A DNA stretch of 64,000 nt from Kumtagia sp052180275 (GTDB lineage: Bacteria; Pseudomonadota; Alphaproteobacteria; Rhizobiales; Rhizobiaceae), in the NCBI RefSeq assembly GCF_052180275.1, contig NZ_CP197465.1:620001-684000 (forward strand). Direction: 5' to 3'. The position numbers were made by a program, and so were the translations under genes. Under the pieces are notes generated by a model, which searched no databases, was not told where the DNA came from, and was given only the letters and a program-made list of their open reading frames with translations. This document shows, in pieces, positions 7,205 to 15,794 of the stretch; within the stretch, counting starts at the first letter, position 1, and every line of letters starts with the position of its first letter.

Positions 7205-8593
7205 ATGACCTTTCTGAACAAAATAGCGCCGGTGGCGCGCACCACCCTTTTGAGCGCGGCGGCGTTGTGCGCGCTGGGCACGCTCGCCGTCTTCGCGCAG
7301 GAAGCCGCACCTGCCGCTGCCGAGGCCGCCGCCGCGGCGCCTGCCGCGCCAGCCGACGTCATCGACAAGGGCGACGTCGCCTGGATGATGACCTCCAGTG
7401 CCCTCGTGCTGTTCATGACCATCCCCGGTCTCGCCCTGTTTTACGGCGGCCTCGTGCGTGCCAAGAACATGCTTTCCGTGCTCATGCAGTGCACGATGAT
7501 TGCTTCCGTCGTGATGATCGTCTGGGTGCTCTGGGGCTATTCGATCGCCTTTGGCGGCGGCACCAGCCCGTTCTGGGGCGGCCTCGGAAAGGTCTTCCTG
7601 TCCGGTGTCACCAAGGACACGACGGCGGCCACCTTCACCGCTGGCGTCGTCCTGCCTGAATATGTGTTCATCTGCTTCCAGATGACCTTCGCGGCGATCA
7701 CGCCGGCGCTGATCATAGGCGCCTTCGCCGAGCGCATCCGCTTCCGTTCGGTGGTTCTGTTCGTCATCCTGTGGGTCACCTTCGTCTATTTCCCGATCGC
7801 CCACATGGTCTGGGACGCCAATGGCTACATCTTCAAGATGGGCGCCATCGACTTCGCCGGCGGCACCGTCGTCCACATCAATGCCGGCATCGCCGCTCTG
7901 GTCGGTTGTATCCTGGTCGGCAAGCGCACGGGCTTCGGCAAGGACAACATGGCTCCGCACTCCATGACGCTGACCATGGTTGGCGCCGCCATGCTCTGGG
8001 TCGGCTGGTTCGGCTTCAACGCCGGTTCCAACCTTGAGGCAACCTCGGGTGCGGCGCTTGCCATGATGAACACCTTCGTTGCCACAGCGGCCGCGGTCAT
8101 CTCCTGGTCGGCGGTCGAATCGCTTGCCCGCGGCAAGGCCTCGATGCTGGGCGCGGCTTCCGGCATGGTCGCCGGCCTCGTCGCCATCACGCCTGCCTGC
8201 GGCACCATCGGCCCGGTGGGTGCGATCGTGCTCGGCCTCGTCGTCTCGCCGGTCTGCTACTACTTCGTCACCTCGGTGAAGTCGAAGCTCGGCTACGACG
8301 ACTCGCTCGACGTGTTCGGTGTCCATGGCGTCGGCGGCATCATCGGCGCGCTGGCCACCGGCATCCTGACGTCCGCGACGCTTGGCGGCACGGGTTTCCC
8401 CGCAGAGGCCACGATGGGCAGCCAGTTCATGACCCAGCTCACCGCCGTGGTCATCACGATCCTCTGGAGCGGCATCATCTCGGCGATCCTCTACAAGATC
8501 GTCGACGCCATCTTCGGCCTGCGTCCGACCCCGGAAGCCGAGCGCGAGGGTCTCGACCTCACCTCGCACGGCGAAGTGGCCTACCACTCTTAA
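7205..8593 (+). CDS. amtB: Ammonium transporter AmtB
   Basis: This is a 462-residue Amt/Rh ammonium channel of the inner membrane. An N-terminal signal-like segment (residues 8-32, ending near FAQEAAP) is followed by an Ala/Pro-rich linker and eleven predicted membrane helices starting at WMMTSSALVLFMTIPGLALFYGG. The pore motifs AGGTVVHINAG and LDVFGVHGVGGIIG hold the twin conserved histidines. ATG at 7205 is chosen because GGAGAT lies just before it; an ATG at 7193 overlaps that site. It is co-transcribed with glnK and ended by the terminator at 8667. Confidence 0.96.
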   Translation: MTFLNKIAPVARTTLLSAAALCALGTLAVFAQEAAPAAAEAAAAAPAAPADVIDKGDVAWMMTSSALVLFMTIPGLALFYGGLVRAKNMLSVLMQCTMIASVVMIVWVLWGYSIAFGGGTSPFWGGLGKVFLSGVTKDTTAATFTAGVVLPEYVFICFQMTFAAITPALIIGAFAERIRFRSVVLFVILWVTFVYFPIAHMVWDANGYIFKMGAIDFAGGTVVHINAGIAALVGCILVGKRTGFGKDNMAPHSMTLTMVGAAMLWVGWFGFNAGSNLEATSGAALAMMNTFVATAAAVISWSAVESLARGKASMLGAASGMVAGLVAITPACGTIGPVGAIVLGLVVSPVCYYFVTSVKSKLGYDDSLDVFGVHGVGGIIGALATGILTSATLGGTGFPAEATMGSQFMTQLTAVVITILWSGIISAILYKIVDAIFGLRPTPEAEREGLDLTSHGEVAYHS

Positions 8594-8666
8594 GCGGAGT
8601 TCCCGGCGCGGTCCGCCGCGCCGGATAATTTCCATCCCGTCGGGCGGCAAGGGCCGCCCTAGCTTG

Positions 8667-8693
8667 AACCCGGCTCCGGCCGGGTTCTTTTTT
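8667..8693 (+). terminator. Intrinsic terminator of glnK-amtB
   Basis: AACCCGGC (8667-8674) pairs perfectly with GCCGGGTT (8679-8686) around a four-base loop, followed by CTTTTTT. It lies 74 bases after the amtB stop. A second GC-rich hairpin without a T-tract lies between them near 8604-8621. Confidence 0.88.
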
Positions 8694-8763
8694 GCGACGG
8701 TAACGGTAGAGAGTGCCGGCGTTGGCCCAAGTCATTCCGCAAGCGCCCTGCTTGACAGGCGAT

Positions 8764-8775
8764 TAAACCGATTTA
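8764..8775. promoter_or_regulatory. Possible LacI/GalR-type operator before the MFS gene
   Basis: TAAACCGATTTA differs from the palindrome TAAACCGGTTTA by one base and resembles LacI-family operators of rhizobia. A TTGACA hexamer (8752-8757) precedes it, so a bound repressor would cover the promoter. No LacI-type regulator gene is in the window, so this is only a hint that the carrier may handle a sugar. Confidence 0.3.
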
Positions 8776-8812
8776 GGTTCGCGCGCTTCGCAACCGGCCG
8801 AACGGGGTCGAC

Positions 8813-9994
8813 ATGGACGCTTCGAATATGATCCACACGGGTCAGCGGCACAGGTGGGCGATCGCCGGGCTTTTCTTCATGAACGGCTTCCTGTCCGGCA
8901 GCTGGGCGCCGCAGATTCCGGTGTTCCTGACAAGACTTGGCATCACCGAATTCACGCTGGGCCTGCTCATCCTGCTGTTCGGCCTCGGCGCTGTCACCGC
9001 CATGCCGTGGTCGGGATACCTGATGTCGCACCATGGGTCGCAGAAGGTGGTGCGCGGCTTCGGCATCGTTGCGGCCTTCGGTCTGCTGGGCGTGGCGCTG
9101 GCGCCGAACGTACCGGTAGCAGCCGTCGCCATGTTCCTGTTCGGCGGTCTGATCGGCGGCATGGACGTCGCCATGAACGCCAACGCGGTGGCGGTGGAGC
9201 GGCACATGTCGCGCGCTATCATGTCGTCCTCGCACGCCTTCTGGAGCCTTGGCGGCTTCTTCGGCGGCGGCGCCGGCGGGCTGATCATCCAGAATTACGG
9301 CCATCTCAGCCACGCCATCGGCGTGACGCTGATCGCCCTTGCGGTGCTGGCGATCTGTTACCGCAATGTCATCGCCGACAAGGCGCCGGCCACCCACGAG
9401 CATCACAAATTCGCACTGCCGAAATCACCGACCGTCTATCTCGTTGGTCTTATGGCGCTTTTTTCGATGATCCCGGAAGGCGCAGTGCTAGACTGGGCGG
9501 CGCTTTATCTCCAGCAGGAGCGCGGCGCCGACCTCGCCACCGCCGGCTTTGCCTTCGGCCTGTTCGCCGGCGCCATGGCGCTCATGCGGTTCCTCGGCGA
9601 CGCCGTGCGCAACCGCTTCGGCGCGGTCAACACGCTGCGGGTGTCGAGCCTGATCGCGGCGGCCGGCATGCTGATTGCCGGCCTGTCCTCGGAACCGTGG
9701 CTGGTGATTGCCGCCTTTGCGCTGTCCGGCATCGGCATCGCAAACGTCGTGCCGATCATCTTTTCCGCCGGCGGCAACCAGCCGGGCATGGCCTCGACGA
9801 CGGGCATGAGCGTAGTGACGACGATGGGCTATTCGGGCATCCTTTTGGCGCCCTCGGCCATCGGTTTCACCGCGGAGCACACCGGCGGCTTCTCGATGAT
9901 CTTCGTGGCGCTTTCGGGCCTGCTGGTCGTCGTCTGCCTGATGGGCCGCCTTGTGCATACCGCCGATTTCGACCATGGTAAGGCGGGCGAATAA
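8813..9994 (+). CDS. Major facilitator superfamily transporter (YbjJ/fucose-permease-like)
   Basis: This 393-residue integral membrane protein has about twelve helices in two halves. The start of helix 1 (WAIAGLFFMNGFLSGSWAPQIP) and the segment GGLIGGMDVAMNANAV match the YbjJ-like branch of MFS carriers, some of which take up sugars or export metabolites. The central loop near residue 200 carries EHHKFALPKSP. It stands alone between a terminator and a convergent ABC permease gene. The substrate is unknown; an operator-like palindrome upstream hints at control by a sugar repressor. Confidence 0.85.
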   Translation: MDASNMIHTGQRHRWAIAGLFFMNGFLSGSWAPQIPVFLTRLGITEFTLGLLILLFGLGAVTAMPWSGYLMSHHGSQKVVRGFGIVAAFGLLGVALAPNVPVAAVAMFLFGGLIGGMDVAMNANAVAVERHMSRAIMSSSHAFWSLGGFFGGGAGGLIIQNYGHLSHAIGVTLIALAVLAICYRNVIADKAPATHEHHKFALPKSPTVYLVGLMALFSMIPEGAVLDWAALYLQQERGADLATAGFAFGLFAGAMALMRFLGDAVRNRFGAVNTLRVSSLIAAAGMLIAGLSSEPWLVIAAFALSGIGIANVVPIIFSAGGNQPGMASTTGMSVVTTMGYSGILLAPSAIGFTAEHTGGFSMIFVALSGLLVVVCLMGRLVHTADFDHGKAGE

Positions 9995-10215
9995 AACTGC
10001 TTCAAGATCAATGCCTTGGCCTCGGCCCGCTGGAAACTGGCCGTTATGCCCGCCACTGTGTGAAGTCCGTAATATGGAGCGATTTCAACTCGTTACGGCG
10101 CGATAGCCGCCGGAAGGAGGTGAATCGCTTCGTTTCGGCCGCCAAAACGCCGGTCGCGCCGTCGTTTTTCCGCATCCGCGGTTTGCCGCAACCCTTTTTT
10201 GTTTCGCGTAAAACT

Positions 10216-11064
10216 CTATCGTTGCTGCGCCCGCCGCATCCTCTGCTCCAGTGCCCGCAGCAGCAGCGACAGGCTGACGGTCAGCAGCAGGTAGATGTAG
10301 GCGACGATCGAATAGGTCTCGAAGAAGCGGAACGAGCCGGCCGAGTAAATCTTCCCCATCTGGGTGATGTCGGCGACGCCCAGCACCGAGACGAAGGACG
10401 AGTCCTTGACCATGGTGACAAAATCGTTGCCGAGCGGTGGCAGGATGGTGCGCATGGCCTGCGGGAAGACGATCAGGCGAAAACGCTGGGTGCGCGACAG
10501 GCCGAGCGCCTTGGCCGCCTCGATCTGGCCGGAGTCCACGGACTGGATGCCGGCGCGAAAAACCTCGGCGATGAAGGCGCCGTAGCCGATCGTCAGCGCA
10601 ATGATCGCCCGCCACAGCAGCGAGACGTCGCGCACCAAGAGTTCGCCAACGACGCCGGCTTCCCTGAGCGGCGTCATCAGGGCGTTCCACAGCGCGACGA
10701 AGGCCGGCACGCCGGCGAAGGCGATCCAGAACAAAAGCACGAGGAACGGGATGCCCCGGCAGAGTTCCGTGTAGAAACGGGCGATCTGTCTCAGCCAGAT
10801 GGAGCCCGACAGCGCCATCAGGGCTAGGCACAGGCCCAGCGCCGAGGAGAGTGTGAAACCCACAATTGTGACATAGATGGTGATCCAGGTTCCCTGGGCC
10901 ACGGTCCTGAAAATCTGGCTGTAGAGGTCGCTGGAGGCGATGGCGATCGCCGCGGCGACCGCGATCAGGATGAGTGCCACCAGCCAGTACGGAAAATCCG
11001 GCTTTCCGGTCCTGCCTGGTCGAATCCGGTCGGCTGCGATGCCGCCTGCTGGCATTTCCTCCAA
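10216..11064 (-). CDS. Polar amino acid ABC transporter permease
   Basis: This 282-residue permease is of the HisM/GltK family. After a hydrophilic N-terminus, helices begin at WLVALILIAVAAAIAI; the ATPase-contacting EAA loop is EAAKALGLSRTQRFRLIVFPQAMR near residue 195. RGIPFLVLLFW is another family signature. The gene follows the substrate-binding protein gene at 29 bases and is surely co-transcribed. No second permease and no ATPase gene adjoins it, so the ATPase must come from elsewhere. About 220 bases without genes separate it from the convergent MFS gene. Confidence 0.92.
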   Translation of the reverse strand: MEEMPAGGIAADRIRPGRTGKPDFPYWLVALILIAVAAAIAIASSDLYSQIFRTVAQGTWITIYVTIVGFTLSSALGLCLALMALSGSIWLRQIARFYTELCRGIPFLVLLFWIAFAGVPAFVALWNALMTPLREAGVVGELLVRDVSLLWRAIIALTIGYGAFIAEVFRAGIQSVDSGQIEAAKALGLSRTQRFRLIVFPQAMRTILPPLGNDFVTMVKDSSFVSVLGVADITQMGKIYSAGSFRFFETYSIVAYIYLLLTVSLSLLLRALEQRMRRAQQR

Positions 11065-11093
11065 GATTATCTATCCGGCCGATACGGCGGGAT

Positions 11094-11885
11094 TTACGGC
11101 TTGTAGTCGACGAACCATTTTTGCGTCAGGCGGTCGAACGTGCCGTCGGCCTTCAGCGCGGCTATGCCGGCATTGATCGGGGCGACCAGGTCGGAGCCCT
11201 TCGGGAAGATGAAGCCGAATTCCTCCGCCTGCAGCGGCTCGCCGATCAGTTTAAGCTTGCCGCCGGAAGCGGCGCTCAGCGCCTTGCCGGCGGCACTGTC
11301 GGTCAGCACCAGGTCGACGTCGCCGGCCTGCAGGGCGGCGACCGTCGAGGCGAACGTGTCCATCAGCTTGATGCGCGGGTTCTGCTCGTTGCCGTCGAGC
11401 ACGTTGTAGACGGCGACATAGAAGGGCGAGGTGCCGGCCTGCGCGCCGACCAGCAGCTTTTCGTCGGCAGCAAAACCCTTGGCGTCGGTAAAGCGGCTTT
11501 CATCGCCGCGCACCAGCATGAAGATCTCGGACAGCATGTAGGGATCGGAGAAGTCGACCTTCTCCTTGCGGTCGTCCTTGATGGTGATGCCGGTCATGCC
11601 CATGTCGTACTGCTTGTCCGACACCGCCTGGATCATCGCGTCCCACGAGGTGTTCTGGTATTCGGCAGTGAAATTCAGCTTCTTCGACAGCGCGTCGATC
11701 GCATCATATTCCCAGCCGACCGGCTTGCCCGTCTTGGGGTCGACGAACTGCAGCGGGAAATAGGCGTTCTCGGTGACGATCACGATTTTCTTGCCGCCGA
11801 GATCGGGTAGCGCCTGGGCGAAGGCTGCGAGCGGAAACAGCATAAGGGCCGCCAGCGCGGCCAGTACGAATTTCAGACGGGTCAT
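11094..11885 (-). CDS. Polar amino acid ABC transporter substrate-binding protein
   Basis: This 263-residue periplasmic protein of the SBP_bac_3 family has a Sec signal (residues 1-23, LAALAALMLFPLAAFAQA). The mature domain shows ENAYFPLQF, GWEYDAIDALSKKL and MGMTGITIKDDRKEKVDFSDPY, the family pattern for binding a polar amino acid by its alpha-amino and carboxyl groups. It is first in a two-gene unit with the permease. The start MTRLKFVLAAL follows CAGGAGCG. The ligand cannot be read from sequence; glutamine, glutamate or a basic residue are usual. Confidence 0.93.
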   Translation of the reverse strand: MTRLKFVLAALAALMLFPLAAFAQALPDLGGKKIVIVTENAYFPLQFVDPKTGKPVGWEYDAIDALSKKLNFTAEYQNTSWDAMIQAVSDKQYDMGMTGITIKDDRKEKVDFSDPYMLSEIFMLVRGDESRFTDAKGFAADEKLLVGAQAGTSPFYVAVYNVLDGNEQNPRIKLMDTFASTVAALQAGDVDLVLTDSAAGKALSAASGGKLKLIGEPLQAEEFGFIFPKGSDLVAPINAGIAALKADGTFDRLTQKWFVDYKP

Positions 11886-12069
11886 GACGCGCTCCTGAGA
11901 AGCTGCTTTTGTCGGGATCGGTGGAATTTTCGCGACTTTAGCGGGCTGCCGGAAGGTTGCAAGCCACCCGCATCGCGTCGAAAAACCTATCGGCCTGTTT
12001 CGATTGCCTTTTGCCGGGAAGATTCGGAAAATTCTCGCGAAACGGGGGTTCGGGGCAGCGAGTTGCCTG

Positions 12070-12648
12070 TCAGCGCCTCACCTCTAGCACCGTGCCGCGC
12101 GACAGATGCGGCAGTAGCCTTGCCATGACTCGTGCCGTCACCGCCACGCAGCCTTGCGTCGGCGAAAAGTCTGGCCGGGCGAGGTGGAAGAAGATGGCGC
12201 TGCCGCGTCCGCGGCGGCGCGGAACGATGTTCCAGTCGAGCACGATGCAATAATCGTAGAGCGGGTCGGAGCGCCGCATCGTCTCGTGGCTTGCCGCATA
12301 GGGCATCTTGACGGGCCGGTTGTAGTTGCGGTCGTCCGGCACCTCGCACCAGCCGAGATCGGCTGATATCGCCTCCATCACCAGTCGCGTGCCGCCGATA
12401 CGGATATGGTCGTTGCGGAAATAGCCGCCGAGCAGCCGCATCGGTCCCAGCGGCGTCGCGCCGTCGCCCTCGCGCTTGTCGGCGGAAATGCCGCCGCGCC
12501 CCAGGGCGCAGGGAAAGACGCTTTGGCCGGCCTGTAACAGGCCCTGTGTCGGTACGCCCGGACGTGGCCGGACGACGAGCCGCGTCAGGCCCGACGCACC
12601 TGTTCCAAATGACTGCTTGCGCTCACGTTTTTTGGAGTATGATCGCAT
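12070..12648 (-). CDS. YkuD-family L,D-transpeptidase-like protein
   Basis: This is a cytosol- or envelope-located protein of about 192 residues with a YkuD catalytic core: His155 (FFHLARPDF) and Cys167 in the motif SPTQGCVAV. Enzymes of this family make 3-3 cross-links in peptidoglycan or attach proteins to it. The early part (VFPCALGRGGISADKREGDGATPLG) matches YkuD domains that begin almost at the N-terminus. No clear signal peptide is visible from any in-frame start. The ATG at 12648 is the best visible start, but the site before it is weak and a later non-ATG start is possible. It diverges from cenR. Confidence 0.82.
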   Translation of the reverse strand: MRSYSKKRERKQSFGTGASGLTRLVVRPRPGVPTQGLLQAGQSVFPCALGRGGISADKREGDGATPLGPMRLLGGYFRNDHIRIGGTRLVMEAISADLGWCEVPDDRNYNRPVKMPYAASHETMRRSDPLYDYCIVLDWNIVPRRRGRGSAIFFHLARPDFSPTQGCVAVTARVMARLLPHLSRGTVLEVRR

Positions 12649-12749
12649 GCGCCGACAAATCACCGTGACCAGGCTGTTTGTCGGCGGAGGTTCCGCATAA
12701 ACGGGGCGGCGGTCAACCGAATTGTGGTTGCAGGACAACGGATTGGATC

Positions 12750-13433
12750 ATGACATCACGCACCATCCTGATCGTCGACGATGATGACGACCTTCGCAGC
12801 ACGCTGGTGGAGCAGCTCTCGCTCTATGAGGAATTCGACGTGCTGCAGGAGGCGACGGCCGCAAAGGGCGTCGCCGCGGCGCGTGGCGGCATGATCGACC
12901 TTCTGATCATGGATGTCGGCCTTCCCGACATGGACGGCCGCGAGGCGGTGAAGCTGCTGCGCAAGGGCGGCTACAAGGCGCCGATCATCATGCTGACCGG
13001 CCACGACACCGATTCGGACACGATCCTCGGGCTGGAAGCCGGCGCCAACGACTATGTTACGAAACCCTTCCGCTTCGCTGTGCTGCTCGCCCGCATCCGC
13101 GCGCAGCTTCGCCAGCACGAGCAGAGCGAGGACGCCACCTTCTCCGTCGGCCCTTACACCTTCAAGCCCAGCCAGAAGCTGCTGCTCGACCAGAAGGGCG
13201 CAAAAGTGCGGCTGACCGAGAAGGAAGCCTCGATCATCAAATACCTCTACCGGGCCGGCGAAAAAGTCGTCACCAGAGACATCCTGCTCGAGGAGGTGTG
13301 GGGCTATAATTCGGGCGTCACCACCCACACGCTGGAGACCCATGTCTACCGCCTGCGCCAGAAGATCGAGCGCGATCCTTCCAATGCCGAAATTCTTGTG
13401 ACAGAAAGCGGCGGTTACAAGCTGGTTCCCTGA
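12750..13433 (+). CDS. cenR: OmpR-family response regulator, CenR/OtpR type
   Basis: This is a 227-residue response regulator. The receiver domain (1-118) has the acidic pocket DDDDD at 10-14, phosphoacceptor Asp55 (IMDVGLPD), Thr83 and Lys105. The winged-helix domain (130-225) ends in THTLETHVYRLRQKIE and GGYKLVP. It closely resembles the alphaproteobacterial cell-envelope regulator CenR, called OtpR in Brucella, where the next gene likewise encodes a cyclic-nucleotide-binding protein; this parallel is from memory. No histidine kinase gene adjoins. The start at 12750 is the only ATG that gives the MTSRTILIVDD start. The neighbouring L,D-transpeptidase fits an envelope role. Confidence 0.85.
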   Translation: MTSRTILIVDDDDDLRSTLVEQLSLYEEFDVLQEATAAKGVAAARGGMIDLLIMDVGLPDMDGREAVKLLRKGGYKAPIIMLTGHDTDSDTILGLEAGANDYVTKPFRFAVLLARIRAQLRQHEQSEDATFSVGPYTFKPSQKLLLDQKGAKVRLTEKEASIIKYLYRAGEKVVTRDILLEEVWGYNSGVTTHTLETHVYRLRQKIERDPSNAEILVTESGGYKLVP

Positions 13434-13491
13434 CCGGTGGAGGCGGTGGGGGTCGCTTCGGGGAGAGCCGGCCGTCGGAACTGGGGACTGG

Positions 13492-13947
13492 ATGGCGCTG
13501 GATGACGATATTCGCATCCTGTCCGGCGTGAGGCTGTTCGAGGGCTTCACGGCCGAACAATTGCGCCTGCTGGCCTTCGGCGCCGAGCAGGTCTCTCTTC
13601 CCAATGGCCGGAGACTGTTTCGGGAGGATGACGAGGCTGACGCCGCCTATGTGGTGGTGGTGGGTTCGATCAGCCTGTTCCGCGAGGGCGACGACGCCCG
13701 GCTGCCGATCGGCCGTGCCGGGGCGGGGGCGATGATCGGCGAGCTCGCGCTGATCGCCGACACGCGCCGGCTGACAAGCGCAGAGGCCGGCGCGGATTCC
13801 GAACTGTTGCGGCTGAGCCGCCGGACGTTCCGGCGCATTCTGGAAGAATATCCGGACACGGCTGTCATCCTCTACCGCCGCATCCACGCGGATTTCCAGG
13901 CGCTCATAGAGCAGATCGAGGAAATGGCGCCGCGATTCTCCGGGTAG
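13492..13947 (+). CDS. Cyclic nucleotide-binding domain protein
   Basis: This 151-residue protein consists of little more than one cNMP-binding beta-roll. DDDIRILSGVRLFEGFTAEQLRLLAF starts the domain, and the phosphate-binding cassette is AGAGAMIGELALIADTRRLTSAEA near residues 78-101, with Glu and Arg in the places that hold the cyclic nucleotide. There is no helix-turn-helix, so it is not a full Crp regulator. It follows cenR by 58 bases on the same strand and is probably co-transcribed. It may feed a cyclic-nucleotide signal to the CenR pathway, which is inference. Confidence 0.85.
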   Translation: MALDDDIRILSGVRLFEGFTAEQLRLLAFGAEQVSLPNGRRLFREDDEADAAYVVVVGSISLFREGDDARLPIGRAGAGAMIGELALIADTRRLTSAEAGADSELLRLSRRTFRRILEEYPDTAVILYRRIHADFQALIEQIEEMAPRFSG

Positions 13948-13974
13948 CGGCTATCCCAGGAAGGGCCGTGCCCC

Positions 13975-14478
13975 ATGCAGTTCGAAGTCACCCGCGCAAC
14001 CGAGGCCGACATCTCCTTCGTCATGGCGACAGAGCGCCTTGACGGTTATGGCGCCGTGGTCGGACGCTGGGAAGAGCTACGCCATCGCCAGGCCTTGGTC
14101 GACGGAACGCACGCCCATTTCATCGGACGTGAAGACGGCGAGCCGATCGGATTTGCCATCCTGCGCGATTGGGCCTCGCCTGAACGCGTCACCCTGATCC
14201 GGCGGCTTGCCGTAACGCGGCCCGGACAAGGTCAGGGCAGGCGGCTGCTGGCGTCGGTCGTCGGCAAGGTCTTCGAGGAGACCGATGCATACAGGGTATG
14301 GATCGGCCATTTTCCCGAAAACCTGCGCGCTCACCGCGCCTATGAGGGTGTGGGGTTCGTGCAGGAAGGCATCGCACGCGGCAGCGCCTATTTCGGCGGC
14401 GCCCACAGGGACGAGGTGATCATGTCCCTGCTGCGGCCGGAGTGGGAAGCGCTTTCCCGGGCGCGCCAAGCCGGTTGA
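13975..14478 (+). CDS. GNAT-family N-acetyltransferase
   Basis: This is a 167-residue GNAT enzyme. The acetyl-CoA pyrophosphate loop is RRLAVTRPGQGQGRRLL near residues 79-94, followed by VWIGHFPENLRAHRAYEGVGFVQEG, the usual motif B with the conserved Tyr. Family members transfer acetyl from acetyl-CoA to amines of proteins, antibiotics or metabolites; the substrate here is unknown. It follows the cNMP-binding protein gene by 27 bases and may share its transcript. A large nested hairpin element begins 19 bases after its stop. Confidence 0.88.
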   Translation: MQFEVTRATEADISFVMATERLDGYGAVVGRWEELRHRQALVDGTHAHFIGREDGEPIGFAILRDWASPERVTLIRRLAVTRPGQGQGRRLLASVVGKVFEETDAYRVWIGHFPENLRAHRAYEGVGFVQEGIARGSAYFGGAHRDEVIMSLLRPEWEALSRARQAG

Positions 14479-14496
14479 TGTCTCGAACGATTGATT

Positions 14497-14759
14497 GTGC
14501 GTCCTTCGAGGCTCGCCCATTGACGATTTCGCTCCTATCCCAAGCGTCGTGTGGGCTCGCACCTTGTATTAGCGAGATTGTGTATTGTTTGGGTGTTCCG
14601 TGAAGGGGACGGTGCGGCCCGGGTGGCCACCCGGGCCGCACCGCCGGCCGTCGGATCGCTCGCACCCAAACAATACACAATCTCGCTAATACAAGGTGCG
14701 AGCCCGCAAGGCGTTCAAATACGGCGAAGACTTTGAAGGGCGAGCCTCGAAGGACGCAC
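14497..14759. repeat. Nested inverted-repeat (hairpin) element
   Basis: Three concentric inverted repeats share nearly one axis at about 14627. The outer arms 14497-14518 and 14738-14759 are 22-base perfect complements (ending in gtgcgtccttcgaggctcgc). The inner arms 14553-14595 and 14663-14705 are 43-base perfect complements that include tattagcgagattgtg. The core 14611-14642 is a perfect 32-bp palindrome beginning GGTGCGGCCCGGGTGG. The whole 263-base unit fills the 312-base gap between convergent genes and encodes nothing. The outer end resembles intergenic repeats common in Mesorhizobium-like genomes, so a non-autonomous mobile element is likely. Confidence 0.9.
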
Positions 14760-14790
14760 TCAACACCGATCATCCCTGGAGGCCATTGGC

Positions 14791-15597
14791 CTATTCCAGA
14801 TCGAACCGCGCCATCACCGGCACATGGTCGGACGGCCGGTCCCAGCCGCGGGCGGCGCGCAGGATTTCGTAGCCCTGGAAGGCCGGCACGAGGTTGGATG
14901 ACGACCAGACATGGTCGAGCCGGCGGCCGCGGTCGGACGCCTCCCAGTCCTGGGCCCGATAGCTCCACCAGGTGTAGAGTTTCTGCTCGTAAGGGATGTT
15001 GTGGCGCATCAGGTCGATCCAGTCGCCGGCCTTGCGCATCGCCTCGAAATTCTCGGTCTCGACCGGCGTGTGGCTGACGACGTTGAGCAATTGCTTGTGC
15101 GACCAGACGTCATGCTCGAGCGGCGCGATGTTGAGGTCGCCGACCAGCACCGAGCCGGAAGCGTCGCCGGCCTCGGCGCGCACCGCGTTCATCTCGGCGA
15201 CGAAATCGAGCTTGTGCTTGAACTTCCAGTTGACGGCCGGATCGGGCTCGTCGCCGCCGGCCGGTACGTAGAAATTATGCAGCAGCAGCGATTTGTTGCC
15301 GGCCGGAACACGCACGGAGATATGCCGGCAGTCCTGCATGTCGCAAAAACGCCGCCGGTCGACGATCTCGATCGGCCGCCGCGCCACCGTCGCCACGCCG
15401 TGATAACCTTTCTGGCCGCTGATCGCGATGTGCTCGTAACCCAGCTTGCGGAAGGCGGCGGACGGGAACTGGTCGTCCGGGCATTTTGTCTCCTGCAAAC
15501 ACAACACGTCCGGCGCGTATTCGGTCAGCAGCCGCTCGACGATCGGCATGCGCAGGCGGACGGAATTGATGTTCCAGGTGGCGATGGAAAACGGCAT
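14791..15597 (-). CDS. xthA: Exodeoxyribonuclease III
   Basis: This 268-residue AP endonuclease and 3'-5' exonuclease of base-excision repair has the full EEP-family set: ATWNINSVRLR at the N-terminus, catalytic Glu in LCLQETKCPDDQFP near residue 36, GDLNIAPLEHDVWSHK near residue 148, and the terminal SDHVPVMARFDLE with the catalytic Asp-His. Length is that of E. coli XthA. It converges on the GNAT gene across the hairpin element, and its upstream region holds the candidate structured RNA. Confidence 0.96.
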   Translation of the reverse strand: MPFSIATWNINSVRLRMPIVERLLTEYAPDVLCLQETKCPDDQFPSAAFRKLGYEHIAISGQKGYHGVATVARRPIEIVDRRRFCDMQDCRHISVRVPAGNKSLLLHNFYVPAGGDEPDPAVNWKFKHKLDFVAEMNAVRAEAGDASGSVLVGDLNIAPLEHDVWSHKQLLNVVSHTPVETENFEAMRKAGDWIDLMRHNIPYEQKLYTWWSYRAQDWEASDRGRRLDHVWSSSNLVPAFQGYEILRAARGWDRPSDHVPVMARFDLE

Positions 15598-15713
15598 CGG
15601 GGGATCCGGGTGGAAGCAGCCCGGTTACTGGCAGCCGGCGGGCCGGATGGCAAGTCCGGCTCGGAGGTAACCCTGGCGGGAGGAGTGACGATCCACACAA
15701 CCGGTGGAGAAGT

Positions 15714-15794
15714 CGATCCCGGAGACCTACAAAGTAGGTGGGCGCCGTATGAGAGGACCCACGGGTCCCCCCAGGGACAGCTCCCTAAGGATCG
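15714..15794. ncRNA. Candidate structured RNA between xthA and the MoxR gene
   Basis: The 366-base gap 15598-15963 has no credible gene but folds readily. CGATCC (15714-15719) can pair with GGATCG (15789-15794) and encloses three clean hairpins: ACCTAC/GTAGGT (15725-15739), GGACCC/GGGTCC (15755-15768) and AGGGA/TCCCT (15773-15786). Further short pairings follow, such as CTCC with GGAG at 15818-15847. The stems are symmetric, so the strand is undecided, and no T-tract marks an end. It matches no RNA family that I can recognise; it is clearly not tmRNA, RNase P or SRP RNA. It could be an sRNA or a leader of the MoxR gene. Confidence 0.35.

Noticed and set aside
15598..15660. Possible SRP (4.5S) RNA because of GGAAGCAGC
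   Set aside because: The conserved GGTCAGGTCCGGAAGGAAGC context is absent; only a short piece agrees.
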